From Pseudomonas marginalis (GTDB lineage: Bacteria; Pseudomonadota; Gammaproteobacteria; Pseudomonadales; Pseudomonadaceae): DNA of 64,000 nt. The stretch spans positions 4,031,501-4,095,500 of the forward strand of contig NZ_VTFG01000001.1 in NCBI RefSeq assembly GCF_008692035.1, read 5' to 3'. This document shows positions 48,708-58,588 of this stretch, piece by piece. How positions within the stretch are numbered: the stretch's first letter is position 1; each line of letters begins with the position of its first letter. Under the pieces are notes generated by a model that was given only the letters and a program-made list of their open reading frames with translations, was not told the origin of the DNA and ran no database searches. The position numbers and the translations under genes were made by a program.

Positions 48708-48856
48708 CTGCCAACGCTTTATGGTGGCTGTGCGCAGGGCACCTTCGGGTGCGCCGGGTTCCCAATGTTCCGGTCGACTAACCTGCGTACAGCTGCCACC
48801 CCATCGTTTAGTCGCGACTCGTGGCAGCTCCAATTCCCTACATTGGAGTTACCGCA

Positions 48857-49057
48857 ATGAGCAAAGTAAAACCCGGTCCGCCCCATCCCTTTTTCATCCC
48901 CCACCCCGAAATCAGCTTCGAAGACGCACTGGTCTACGCCTCAGACCTGCTCCACTGTGCCGAACAGTTGCGCGACTCGCCCAAAGCCGCCGGACACCTC
49001 ATGGAAATGGCCAAAGTGATGGTAGACCGCTCGCTAGAATGCATGGGCCCCCGCTGA
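48857..49057 (+). CDS. DUF6124/DUF3077-type small protein
   Basis: 66-residue protein (MSKVKPGPPHPFFIPHPEIS, then a helical part DALVYASDLLHCAEQLRDSPKAAGHLMEMAKVMVDRSLECMG). It matches the small helical DUF6124 family that occurs in multiple copies in pseudomonad genomes, each behind a similar structured leader. Role unknown. GGAG is nine bases upstream of ATG at 48857, at the base of the last leader hairpin (AGCTGCCAC/GTGGCAGCT, 48791-48839). Translation is probably controlled by the leader. Confidence 0.75.
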   Translation: MSKVKPGPPHPFFIPHPEISFEDALVYASDLLHCAEQLRDSPKAAGHLMEMAKVMVDRSLECMGPR

Positions 49058-49150
49058 CTCGGTAAACATCCCCGCCGTGCGGCGTATCGGCGTCATCTTT
49101 TGTATCAAAGACCCTGTAAGATACGCCGCACTTAGCCAGGGATGCTCACC

Positions 49151-52100
49151 ATGTTCGATTCGCTCAAAGCCATCAGCCGTCGTGTTGTCGGTGTGTTTCT
49201 GACTGTGGTGGGGGCCGTTTTCGGCCAATGGCATCCGCCGCTGTGGCTGCGCGCCATCGGCCGTGGCCTGGCGAACCTGGGTAACAAAGCCCGCGCTTAT
49301 CCGCGCCAGGCCGGTGCCGGCATATTGGGCCTGGTGCTGCTGGCGGCCGCTGGCTTCTATGGCTGGCACTGGTACTCCAACCTGCCGCAACCCCACACCG
49401 TGGGCTATTCGCTGCACAAACCCAACCTGACGGACTACACCCAGCAACCGCCGGTTGTGGATAACTTGCAAGTGCGTTTTGCCGAATCGGTGGCCCCGCT
49501 GGCCGCCATTGGCAAGCCGGTCACCGAAGGCATCACCCTCAAACCCAATGTGGCCGGGAGCTGGCGTTGGTCCGATGACCGCACGCTGCTGTTCGTGCCG
49601 GAGAAAGACTGGCCTATCGAAGCGGGTTACACCCTTGATCTGGCCAGGAAAGGTTTGCTGGCCGATGGCGTACTGCTCAGCCAGTACAGCAGCCAGTTCT
49701 CCACCCAGCCGTTCCGCGCCACCCTGGCACACAACGAGTTGTATCAAGACCCGTCGAACCCGACGCTGAAACAACTGGTGGCGACCTTCCATTTTTCCCA
49801 CCCGGTCGATGAAGACAGCCTGCGCAAGCGCGTTTCGGTCACTCTCGGCAAAGGCCTGGCCTACCGCGACGCCCAGTTGCCCAACCGCCCGGACATCAGC
49901 TTCGACGAGACTAGGCTGAACGCCTACGTGCGCTCCGCCGCCCTGGCCACACCGCTGGAAAGCACGCCGGTCAGCGCCAAGCTGGATGAAGGCATCAAGG
50001 CCCGCGACGGCGGCAACGCCAGCACCGCGCCGCTGGTCGCGGAAGTCACCGTGCCCGGCCGCTATCGCCTGACCTTTACCGGCGCCGAAGTGAGCTTTGT
50101 GGATAACGAACGCGGCGAGCCTGAGCCGGTGCTGATGTTCAGCAGCTCCAGTGCCGTGGCCGATGACACCATTGCCGGTAAGGTCCAGGCCTGGCTGTTG
50201 CCGGAAAAAGCCCAGGACGACACCCGTCCCTATAACAGCAACGACATCGACGATGCCCTGCTGGCCCGCAGTACCAAGGTCACGCTGACCCACGTGCCCA
50301 GCGTCGAACCGCTGAACACCCTGCACGCCTTCAAGTTCAAGGCCCCGGCCGGCCGTGCGCTGTATGTGCGCGTGCCCGCCAACCTGGAAGCCATCGGTGG
50401 CTACCTGGCGAAAAACCCGACAGCCTCGCTGATCAGCATGCCGGCTTATCCGCGCACCTTGCAGTTCCTCTCCGACGGCGCGTTGCTCAGCCTCAATGGC
50501 GAAAAACGCCTGGGTTTCATGGCCCGTGGTGTACCTGGCGCCCATGTGGAAATCGCGCGCTTGCTGCCCAACCAATTGCAGCACCTGGTGGACCAGAGCA
50601 GCGGCAGCTTTGCCCGGCCCAATTTCGGCAACGAGTATTTCGACCGCATGGTTGAACGCCAGTCCCTGGATATTGCACTGTCGTCCTCGGACCCGGCGAA
50701 AACCGTGTATGACAACGTCGATCTGAGCCACTACCTCACCGCCAACGGAGGCCGTCGCGGCATTTTCGTGCTCAAGCTCAGCCCTCAGGATGAGCCGGCG
50801 GAGCGCACGTTCGACTATTCGCGCAGCACCACCTCTGACCTGCGCTTTATCGTGGTCACCGACCTCGGCATCATCGCCAAGCGCTCCAGCGATGGCAGCC
50901 ATGACGTGTATGTGCAGTCCATCGGCAACGGTTCGCCGGTGTCCGACGCCCAGGTCGACATCATTGGCCGCAACGGTCTGCCGGTAAGCAGCGGCCACAC
51001 CGACGGTGAAGGCCACGTGCATTTCGCCAAGCTGGATGAACTGCGCCGTGAGAAAACGCCGCTGATGTATGTGGTCACCCGCGGCAATGACCAGTCGTTC
51101 CTGCCGATCGCCCGTCAATCCCAGCAGCTGGATTTGTCGCGCTTCGACGTAGGCGGTTTGGAAGAAGACGGCGCGATTGATCGCCTCAGTGCCTACCTGT
51201 TCACCGACCGTGGCCTCTACCGCCCTGGCGAGACCGCGCACCTGGGCATGATCGTGCGCAGCGGCAACTGGAAAGGTGCCCTGCAAGGCCTGCCCGTGGA
51301 GCTGCAGATCACCGACCCGCGCGGCCTGGAAGTGATTCGCCAGCCGCTGAAGCTGTCTGCCAGCGGTTTTGAAACCTTTGATTTCCCCAGCAGCGAAGTC
51401 GCCCCCGCCGGTGACTACACCGCGACCTTGCAGTTGATTGGCCAGAAACAGACCCGCACCGACCTCGGCAGTGTCAGCTTCAAGGTCCGCGATTTCGAAC
51501 CGGACCGCATGAAGGTCAGCCTGAGCCTGCACGACACCCCGGTACAGGGCTGGATTCCACCGGACCAGGTTATGGCCAAGGTCACCGCGATGCACCTGTT
51601 CGGCGCCCCGGCGGCCGGCCGTCGCGTCACCGCGAAGATGTCCCTGAGCCCGACGCTCGCGGCATTCGAGCGTTACCCCGACTACCGTTTCCGCCTCAAC
51701 GATTCCCTGGAAGAGGCCAGCACCGAAGACCTGGCCGAAACCACCGTCGACGACAACGGCCAGGCCGTACTCGACCTCAACCTGCAACGCTTCGCCAACA
51801 GCACCTATCGCTTGCAAGTGATGACCCAGGTGTTCGAGGCCGAAGGGGGCCGTAACGTGGCGGCGCAAAGTGCCTTGCTGGTGTCGTCCGCGCCCTACCT
51901 TGTGGGTGTGAAAAGTCAGGACTCGCTGTCGTACGTCGCCAAGGACGCCCCGCGCCAGGTGCACTGGCTGGCCGTCGCGCCAGACCTCACCCCGCTGGCG
52001 GTGGATGGCCTGACCAGCGAAGTGGTCGAGCACCGCTACGTGTCGGTACTGGTGAAACAGTCCAACGGCACCTACAAGTACGAGTCGCGTATCAAGAACA

Positions 52101-54955
52101 TCAGCCAACCGGCCTCGCCGCTGGTGATGACCAAGGACGGCGCCAGGCAGGCCCTGAACACCGCCACCCCAGGGGATTTCACCCTGCAAGTGAAGGACGC
52201 CAACGGCAACCTGCTCAACCAGATCGACTACAGCGTGGCCGGACGCGGGAATACCTCGCGCTCCCTGGAACGCAACGCCGAGCTGCAACTGCGCCTGGAT
52301 AAACGCAGCTACGCCACCGGCGATGAGATCGCGATCAGCATCCGCGCGCCTTACACCGGTGCGGGCCTGATCACCATCGAGCGGGACAAGGTCTACGTCC
52401 AGCAGTGGTTCAAGGCCGACAGTACCAACAGCGTGCAACATATCCGCGTGCCTGCGGGGCTTGAGGGCAATGCCTACGTCAACGTGCAGTTTGTGCGCGA
52501 CATCGGCTCGTCCGAGGTCTACATGAGCCCGCTGTCCTACGGGGTGGTGCCGTTCAGCATCAACCTCGATGCGCGGCGCATGGCGTTGAAGGTCGAGGGC
52601 CCGGCGAAAATCGAACCGGGGCAGACGCTGGACATCAAGGTCAACGCCGACCGCCCCGGCCGTGCTGTGGTGTATGCAGTGGACGAAGGCATCTTGCAGG
52701 TAGCGCGCTACCAGACGCCGGACCCGCTGGGCTTCTTCTTCCAGAAACGTGCGCTGGAAGTCGGCACCAGTCAGATCCTTGACCTGATCCTGCCGGAATT
52801 CAGCCGCCTGCTCAGTGGGGCGGCGCCCGGTGGCGATACGGAAGGCGCCCTGGCCAATCACCTCAACCCGTTCAAGCGTAAACACCAGCCGCCAGTGGCC
52901 TGGTGGTCCGGGCTGGTGGACTTGCCCGCCGGTGAAACCGTGCTGCATTACCAGGTGCCGGACAGCTTCAACGGCAAGCTGCACCTGTTCGCGGTGGCTG
53001 TGGACGCCGACAGCGTGGGCGTCAGCGAGGCCAATACCGAGGTCCGTGGCCCGATCGTCATCACGCCGAACGTGCCAGCCTTCGTGGCGCCGGGTGATGT
53101 GTTCAACGTCAGCGCCGGAGTATTCAGCAACCTCGAGGCGGCAGCGGACGTGAAGTTTGAAGTGCAGACCAGCGCCGGCCTGGTGGTGCAGGGCGACAAA
53201 GCCAGCACCTTGTCCCTGCAACCGCGCAAAGAGGGCACCGCCGAGTTCAAGATCAAGGTCGGCGAAACCCTCGGTTCGGCGGATTTGCGCTTTGTCGCCG
53301 TGTTGCCGGATGGCAAGCGGATCCAGGTGGCGGAAACCACCTCGATCCGTCCCCTGAGCGAGCATCGCGTAGCCCTGAGCCTGGGCCGTTTCGACAGCGC
53401 CAGCAAAGAGCTCAAGCCCACCCGTGAACTGTTCAGCCAGTTGCGCGACGTACAACTGGGTGTGGCCGCCTCGCCGCTGGTATGGGCCAACGGCCTCAAG
53501 CATTACCTGGATGACTACGGTTATGCCTGCACCGAACAACTGGTGTCCAAGGCTATGCCGGCGTTGATCTGGGGCGGCACCGCACCCGAGGCAGAACAGG
53601 CCTTCAGCAGCGCGGTGCGCATGTTGCGTCAGCGCCAGAACCAGGCCGGTGGTTTCGGTTTGTGGGCCGCCAACCCGGATGTGGCGCCCTACGCCAGCCT
53701 GTACGCCACCGATTTCCTGATCGAAGCCAAGGAGCGCGGGCTACCGGTGCCGGAAGACCTGCTGGTGCGCGCCAACAGCTATCTGACGGACCTGGCCAAC
53801 GGCCCGAGCGAAGGCCTGTCTGAATTGCGCAACCGCGCCTACGCCAGTTACCTGTTGAGTCGTCAGGGGATTCTGGTGAGCGGCGCCTTGAGCGATATCC
53901 GCGAGCGTTACGAGAGCTACTTCAAGGACAGCTGGCAGAACGACCTGGGCGCCGCCTACCTGGCGGCCAGCTACAAACTGCTCAAGCAGGATCGCCAGGC
54001 CGACACCTTGTTCCGCAAGATCCCTTGGCATTCGCTTGTGGATAAGTGGGACAGCGACGGCCTGTATTACGACCCGCTGGTCCACGATGCCGAGCACCTG
54101 CATCTGCTCGCTCGCCATTTCCCCGAGTTGCTGGACGATGTTCCTACCGCCCTGCTGGATAAACTCGGCAAGCGCCTCAACGAACAGCGCTACAACTCGC
54201 TGTCGGCGGCGCTGTTACTGCGTGCCTTGGACAACTACGGCCAGCGCGCGCAAAGCGATATGACCCTCAAGGCCACTGCCTGGCTGGGCGACAAGCAGCA
54301 ACAACTGCTGGAAATGGCCGGCCAGCCACCGCGCGCGGCGGTACCGGGCGCCACGCAAAAACTGCTGATGGAAAAATCCGACGGCCCGGCGGCGTTCTAC
54401 ATGCTCAGCGAAGCCGGTTTCGACAAGGGTGCCAAGCTCAAGCCGATCAACAACGGGCTGGAGATCATCCACGAATACCTCGACCTCAAAGGCGACCCAG
54501 TGAGCACAGTGGCGGTGGGCGATGAGTTCCTGGTGCGCTTGCGCCTGCGTGCCACCGACCGTGACCAAGTGCAGCAAGTGGCGGTGGTCGACCTGCTGCC
54601 CGGTGGCGTCGAGCCTGTGTATAACTTGCCGCCGGAGCCGGAAGCCGCCAGCAGCGAGGAAAGTGAAGGCGAAGCGTCCGAATACGTAGAAGAAAGCGAA
54701 CAAGAAGCCGATGCCTGGCAAGCGCCCATCGGCGAAACCGAGCTGAGCAACTGGCAGCCGGACTACGTGGATGTGCGTGATGATCGGGTGGTGTTGTACG
54801 GCACGGCACTGCGCGACGTAGGCACCTTCGTCTATCGCGTGCGCGCCACCAACGCCGGCACGTTCAATACGCCACCGGCCTACGCCGAAGGCATGTACGA
54901 ACCCACCCTGCAAGGGCGCGGCAAAGTAGGCCAGCTTGAAATTACCAAGCCTTAA
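49151..54955 (+). CDS. Alpha-2-macroglobulin family protein (YfhM-type)
   Basis: 1934-residue bacterial alpha-2-macroglobulin, a protease trap for defence of the periplasm. Near the N-terminus (about 55-75) is one hydrophobic helix (AGILGLVLLAAAGFYGWHWY) rather than a lipobox, so it is membrane-anchored. Domains follow: MG1-like parts, MG2 (residues about 640-800; FTDRGLYRPGETAHLGMIVR is the signature), bait region, and the thioester domain with the reactive YACTEQL motif at Cys1460. An acidic stretch (about 1825-1855) precedes the C-terminal end. ATG at 49151 is preferred over 49142 because GGGATG lies at proper distance. pbpC follows with a 20-base overlap. Confidence 0.9.
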   Translation: MFDSLKAISRRVVGVFLTVVGAVFGQWHPPLWLRAIGRGLANLGNKARAYPRQAGAGILGLVLLAAAGFYGWHWYSNLPQPHTVGYSLHKPNLTDYTQQPPVVDNLQVRFAESVAPLAAIGKPVTEGITLKPNVAGSWRWSDDRTLLFVPEKDWPIEAGYTLDLARKGLLADGVLLSQYSSQFSTQPFRATLAHNELYQDPSNPTLKQLVATFHFSHPVDEDSLRKRVSVTLGKGLAYRDAQLPNRPDISFDETRLNAYVRSAALATPLESTPVSAKLDEGIKARDGGNASTAPLVAEVTVPGRYRLTFTGAEVSFVDNERGEPEPVLMFSSSSAVADDTIAGKVQAWLLPEKAQDDTRPYNSNDIDDALLARSTKVTLTHVPSVEPLNTLHAFKFKAPAGRALYVRVPANLEAIGGYLAKNPTASLISMPAYPRTLQFLSDGALLSLNGEKRLGFMARGVPGAHVEIARLLPNQLQHLVDQSSGSFARPNFGNEYFDRMVERQSLDIALSSSDPAKTVYDNVDLSHYLTANGGRRGIFVLKLSPQDEPAERTFDYSRSTTSDLRFIVVTDLGIIAKRSSDGSHDVYVQSIGNGSPVSDAQVDIIGRNGLPVSSGHTDGEGHVHFAKLDELRREKTPLMYVVTRGNDQSFLPIARQSQQLDLSRFDVGGLEEDGAIDRLSAYLFTDRGLYRPGETAHLGMIVRSGNWKGALQGLPVELQITDPRGLEVIRQPLKLSASGFETFDFPSSEVAPAGDYTATLQLIGQKQTRTDLGSVSFKVRDFEPDRMKVSLSLHDTPVQGWIPPDQVMAKVTAMHLFGAPAAGRRVTAKMSLSPTLAAFERYPDYRFRLNDSLEEASTEDLAETTVDDNGQAVLDLNLQRFANSTYRLQVMTQVFEAEGGRNVAAQSALLVSSAPYLVGVKSQDSLSYVAKDAPRQVHWLAVAPDLTPLAVDGLTSEVVEHRYVSVLVKQSNGTYKYESRIKNISQPASPLVMTKDGARQALNTATPGDFTLQVKDANGNLLNQIDYSVAGRGNTSRSLERNAELQLRLDKRSYATGDEIAISIRAPYTGAGLITIERDKVYVQQWFKADSTNSVQHIRVPAGLEGNAYVNVQFVRDIGSSEVYMSPLSYGVVPFSINLDARRMALKVEGPAKIEPGQTLDIKVNADRPGRAVVYAVDEGILQVARYQTPDPLGFFFQKRALEVGTSQILDLILPEFSRLLSGAAPGGDTEGALANHLNPFKRKHQPPVAWWSGLVDLPAGETVLHYQVPDSFNGKLHLFAVAVDADSVGVSEANTEVRGPIVITPNVPAFVAPGDVFNVSAGVFSNLEAAADVKFEVQTSAGLVVQGDKASTLSLQPRKEGTAEFKIKVGETLGSADLRFVAVLPDGKRIQVAETTSIRPLSEHRVALSLGRFDSASKELKPTRELFSQLRDVQLGVAASPLVWANGLKHYLDDYGYACTEQLVSKAMPALIWGGTAPEAEQAFSSAVRMLRQRQNQAGGFGLWAANPDVAPYASLYATDFLIEAKERGLPVPEDLLVRANSYLTDLANGPSEGLSELRNRAYASYLLSRQGILVSGALSDIRERYESYFKDSWQNDLGAAYLAASYKLLKQDRQADTLFRKIPWHSLVDKWDSDGLYYDPLVHDAEHLHLLARHFPELLDDVPTALLDKLGKRLNEQRYNSLSAALLLRALDNYGQRAQSDMTLKATAWLGDKQQQLLEMAGQPPRAAVPGATQKLLMEKSDGPAAFYMLSEAGFDKGAKLKPINNGLEIIHEYLDLKGDPVSTVAVGDEFLVRLRLRATDRDQVQQVAVVDLLPGGVEPVYNLPPEPEAASSEESEGEASEYVEESEQEADAWQAPIGETELSNWQPDYVDVRDDRVVLYGTALRDVGTFVYRVRATNAGTFNTPPAYAEGMYEPTLQGRGKVGQLEITKP

Positions 54956-57233
54956 ACACCTGGCGCCGCTGCTGGCAGCGGCGCTGGTGCTGGCGGGGCT
55001 GCGGCTATGGCCCCACGCTCCGCTGGAACAGGCTGTGACGTCGTCACGGGTGGTGCTGGCCGATGACGGTTCGCTGCTGCGCATGACCCTGGCGGATGAC
55101 GGCCAATACCGCTTATGGCTGCCGCTGGAGCGCATCTCGCCGTCACTGGTGGAGGCCTTGCTGCTCAAGGAAGACCGCAATTTCCATTGGCACCCGGGGA
55201 TCAATCCCCCGGCGTTGCTGCGCGCGGCCCTGGCCACCTACAGCGGCGGCCAACGCCAGGGCGGCTCGACCTTGAGCATGCAATTGGCGCGGCGCCTGTG
55301 GGATCTCAACACCCGCCAGGTACCCGGCAAATTGCAGCAGATGGCCTTGGCCCTGTGGCTGGAGGCGCGCTACAGCAAGCACGACATTCTTGAGGCGTAC
55401 CTGAACCTGGCGCCCATGGGCGGCAATATCGAAGGCGCCGAAGCGGCCAGTCGCATCTACTTCGGCAAGGCAGCGGCGCAGTTGTCGTTGTCCGAAGCCT
55501 TGGCGCTGGCGGTGATTCCCCAGCAGCCGGGGCGGCGCGCACGCTTCGGGCCGTCACTGCAAAACGCGCGACTGCGCTTGATGAATGACTGGCGCGAAAC
55601 ATATCCACAAGACCCGCGTAACGCCAGTTTGCTCGAGCTGCCCCTGGAAGCCCGCAATCGCCAGCAGATCCCCTTCCTGGCGCCGCATCTGAGCGAGCAG
55701 CTGTTGGCATCCCAGCCCGGCAACGAACTCAACAGCACCCTCAACCTGCCCTTGCAGCAACTGCTCGAACGCCTGATCAGCGGCTTTATCGCCGAGCGGC
55801 GCAGCACCGGTGTGGAAAATGCCACGGCCATCCTGATCGACAGCCGCGACCAGAGCGTCAAGGCGCTGGTGGGCTCGGCGGATTACTTATCCACAGGCAT
55901 CCACGGCCAGGTCAACGGCGTGTTATCACGCCGCTCGCCGGGGTCGACCCTCAAGCCGTTTCTCTACGGGCTGGCGCTGGATCAAGGGGTGATCCACCCC
56001 ATGAGTATCCTCAAGGATTTGCCCAGTAACTTCGGCTACTTCCAGCCGGAAAATTTCGACGGCAGTTTTGTCGGGCCGCTGACCGCACGGGATGCATTGA
56101 TCCGTAGCCGGAATATCCCGGCGGTGTGGCTGGCCAGCCAGGTGAAGTCGCCGTCGTTGTATGGGTTGCTGCAACGCGCCGGGGTCAAGGGCCTGCGCGG
56201 TGAAAGCCATTACGGCTTGGCCCTGGCCCTCGGTGGCGGTGAGATGACCCCCGAGGAACTGGCGAGGCTGTACGTGATGCTGGCGGGCGACGGCCATCTG
56301 CGGCCGTTGCGCTATCTGCAGGAGCAGCCCCAGGCTACCGGCCCGCAGCTCCTCACCCCGCAGGCGGCCTTTATGGTGCGTGACATGCTGCGCCGTAACC
56401 CACGCCCGGATGGCCTGCCCGCGCGGCACTGGCGCACCGCCTGGAAAACCGGCACGTCCTGGGGGTTCCATGATGCGTGGAGCGCAGGCCTGGTCGGCCC
56501 CTACGTGCTGGTGGTGTGGGTGGGCAACTTCGATGGTCGCCCCAACCCGGCGTTTATCGGTGCCAAGACCGCCGCGCCGCTGTTCTTCCGTATCGCCGAC
56601 GCCCTGCCCCTGGCCTTGCCCAACGTCGTGATCAAGGCCGACAAACCACCCGCCGGCCTGGTGCGCATCGACGTCTGCGCCGCCTCGGGCGAATTGCCCA
56701 ACCGCTGGTGCCCGCAAACCCGCAAGACCTGGTACATCCCCGGCGTGTCACCGATTCGCGTGTCCAACCTGCACCGCCCGGTACTGATCGACACCCGTAC
56801 CGGCAAGGCCGCATGCCCGCCGTTCGAGGCGCAATACACCCGCGAGGAAGTCTTCGAATTCTGGCCCAGCGACATACAACGCCTGTACCGCGCCGCCGGC
56901 CTGCCCCGCCGCACGCCACCCAACGTGATGAAAAACTGCCAGCCCAACCGCATCAGCGACCAGAGCGAAGCCCCGCAGATTCGCTCGCCGCTGACTCAAG
57001 TGAGCTATCAGTTGCGCCTGTCCCAACCCCAGGAAAGCATCCCGCTGAACGCGAATGCGGCCAGCGATGCGGCGACGCTGTACTGGTTTGCTGATCAAAC
57101 CTTGATCGGCCAGGGCCCGCCGCAAGCCACATTGAACTGGCGGCCGGTTAAGTCGGGGGAGTATCGGCTGCGGGTCAGTGATGATCAGGGGCGCAGTGCG
57201 AGTCGGGGGTTGAGGGTGGAGTTTGTGCCGTGA
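54936..57233 (+). CDS. pbpC: Penicillin-binding protein 1C
   Basis: 765-residue bifunctional peptidoglycan synthase. After a membrane anchor (LAPLLAAALVLAGLRLW) come a GT51 transglycosylase domain (KEDRNFHWHPGINPPALLRA, GGSTLSMQLARRLW; about 60-240), a transpeptidase domain with active site SPGSTLKPF (S-x2-K), SRN and KTGTSWGFHD, and a C-terminal BiPBP_C domain. Start is TTG at 54936 inside the macroglobulin gene (20-base overlap), so the two are translationally coupled. The pair repairs the wall and traps proteases after outer-membrane damage, as in E. coli yfhM-pbpC. Confidence 0.94.
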   Translation: MKLPSLKHLAPLLAAALVLAGLRLWPHAPLEQAVTSSRVVLADDGSLLRMTLADDGQYRLWLPLERISPSLVEALLLKEDRNFHWHPGINPPALLRAALATYSGGQRQGGSTLSMQLARRLWDLNTRQVPGKLQQMALALWLEARYSKHDILEAYLNLAPMGGNIEGAEAASRIYFGKAAAQLSLSEALALAVIPQQPGRRARFGPSLQNARLRLMNDWRETYPQDPRNASLLELPLEARNRQQIPFLAPHLSEQLLASQPGNELNSTLNLPLQQLLERLISGFIAERRSTGVENATAILIDSRDQSVKALVGSADYLSTGIHGQVNGVLSRRSPGSTLKPFLYGLALDQGVIHPMSILKDLPSNFGYFQPENFDGSFVGPLTARDALIRSRNIPAVWLASQVKSPSLYGLLQRAGVKGLRGESHYGLALALGGGEMTPEELARLYVMLAGDGHLRPLRYLQEQPQATGPQLLTPQAAFMVRDMLRRNPRPDGLPARHWRTAWKTGTSWGFHDAWSAGLVGPYVLVVWVGNFDGRPNPAFIGAKTAAPLFFRIADALPLALPNVVIKADKPPAGLVRIDVCAASGELPNRWCPQTRKTWYIPGVSPIRVSNLHRPVLIDTRTGKAACPPFEAQYTREEVFEFWPSDIQRLYRAAGLPRRTPPNVMKNCQPNRISDQSEAPQIRSPLTQVSYQLRLSQPQESIPLNANAASDAATLYWFADQTLIGQGPPQATLNWRPVKSGEYRLRVSDDQGRSASRGLRVEFVP

Positions 57234-57255
57234 TAAGCCGCCTCTGACCCCTGGC

Positions 57256-58458
57256 TCAGTAAAAGCGCCGATGAAGATCAGGGAATATCATCTGCGCGAA
57301 CCATACGGGTAGGCCGGGAAAAATCGAGCGTGACTTGGCAGACGGCGCTTCAACTACGCCCAAATCAATTAACTTTTTAAGCTGATCACTTGCTACGCGA
57401 TCATGCAGCCCAGAAAAGATTTTGAAGTCCGCTCGGGCAATCTCACCTTGAGTTAGCAGGATATGGATGGCCTTGGCCATTTCCGGCTTCACTCCAGCCC
57501 CAATGAATCGCTCCTCAAGCCCAATCACTCTCTCAAGCCGCTGACGCAGACTTACCAGGCCCATCGCTTGTTCTACATACTCCATCTGATCAATGCAGAC
57601 TTGCAGCATGAACTCTACAAATTCGAACAACCCACTTTGAGTCAGCTGACCACGACCGTCGAGATCAGCGCGACGCGGCTGGTCCGCTGCACGCAAGCGT
57701 CCATAGTACTCATCCTGTTTTCGTGCCAGCCCCCGAGAAAGTGACCAAAGTGGGGACGCTAGCCCAAGGCGCATCAACTGCAAGTGCGTAATCATGCGCA
57801 CGACTCGGCCATTGCCATCTTCAAATGGGTGAATAAACGCAAGACGATGGTGATAAGCAAGAGCGCTGAGAATTCGCGACGTCAGATCAGGTTGCCCCCC
57901 ATATACCTGTTGAAGGCGGGTGAGCATGGGGGCGACGGATTCCCAGGCAGGCCCTGCATGATCACCCACCAAGACATTGCGTTGTGCACTATCACGCAAT
58001 TGACCCGGCACCATTAAGCGCCCATCACTCAGCCGCAAGTCGTCGTCGCTGGCACCTGTAAAAAGGCGGCGATGAATGACAGAAATGAATTCAGGGGCAA
58101 AGAACACGCTCCAAGGCGCGTCAATTGATTTCGGCCGACGTACTGTTCGCTCCAGTAACGCCTGAACGCCGATGTGACTTTCGGCCAGCTCACGCAGTTC
58201 TTTGGAGTCGCGCCTGGGTACTCGTGTAGATAACGTAGCAGGCTCGGTGAATTGGCCTTCAATCAGGTTGCTGTAGTAACTATTGGTGATCCGCATCAGG
58301 CCGCCGATGCGAATAGCGGTGTTTTCGGGGAGCAAACCCGTGAGTTTTCCGGCACGAAACGATAGCGTCTCTGCCGTACGTAAAATCGACGCAGGAAAAC
58401 CTGGCGATGGCCAGACAGGTTCCAACCAGTGATTACCGGACATGAACTTCTGCGTCAT
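57256..58458 (-). CDS. Fic-family protein (putative AMP transferase)
   Basis: 400-residue Fic enzyme that would AMPylate a target protein. The active loop HPFEDGNGRVVRM is intact, with catalytic His. An N-terminal inhibitory helix motif SNLIEG ([ST]xxxE[GN]) lies about residue 60-65, so it is a class II, self-inhibited Fic. The N-terminal DUF4172-like part (LPENTAIRIGGLMRITNSYYSNLIEGQ) and a C-terminal winged-helix (QGEIARADFKIFSGLHDRVASDQLKKLIDLGVVE) fit the Fic/DOC proteins with a HTH tail. ATG at 58458 has GGTGAG upstream. The gene and its upstream region are lower in GC than neighbours, suggesting acquisition. Confidence 0.9.
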   Translation of the reverse strand: MTQKFMSGNHWLEPVWPSPGFPASILRTAETLSFRAGKLTGLLPENTAIRIGGLMRITNSYYSNLIEGQFTEPATLSTRVPRRDSKELRELAESHIGVQALLERTVRRPKSIDAPWSVFFAPEFISVIHRRLFTGASDDDLRLSDGRLMVPGQLRDSAQRNVLVGDHAGPAWESVAPMLTRLQQVYGGQPDLTSRILSALAYHHRLAFIHPFEDGNGRVVRMITHLQLMRLGLASPLWSLSRGLARKQDEYYGRLRAADQPRRADLDGRGQLTQSGLFEFVEFMLQVCIDQMEYVEQAMGLVSLRQRLERVIGLEERFIGAGVKPEMAKAIHILLTQGEIARADFKIFSGLHDRVASDQLKKLIDLGVVEAPSAKSRSIFPGLPVWFAQMIFPDLHRRFY

Positions 58459-58588
58459 TTTTCTCACCATTTTCCGATTTTTTTTCGAATCTGTTTTCCT
58501 TTAAGGTCCAATAATAACGGGATAAATCCAAGATTTTATACAACTATCTGCTAAACATTTTTCTGATTTTTTTCTGATTCTTTTTGGC

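Noticed and set aside
49034..53539. Minus-strand open frame of 1501 codons opposite the alpha-2-macroglobulin gene
   Set aside because: High-GC antisense shadow; no domain, biased composition, and the plus strand has a clear family match.
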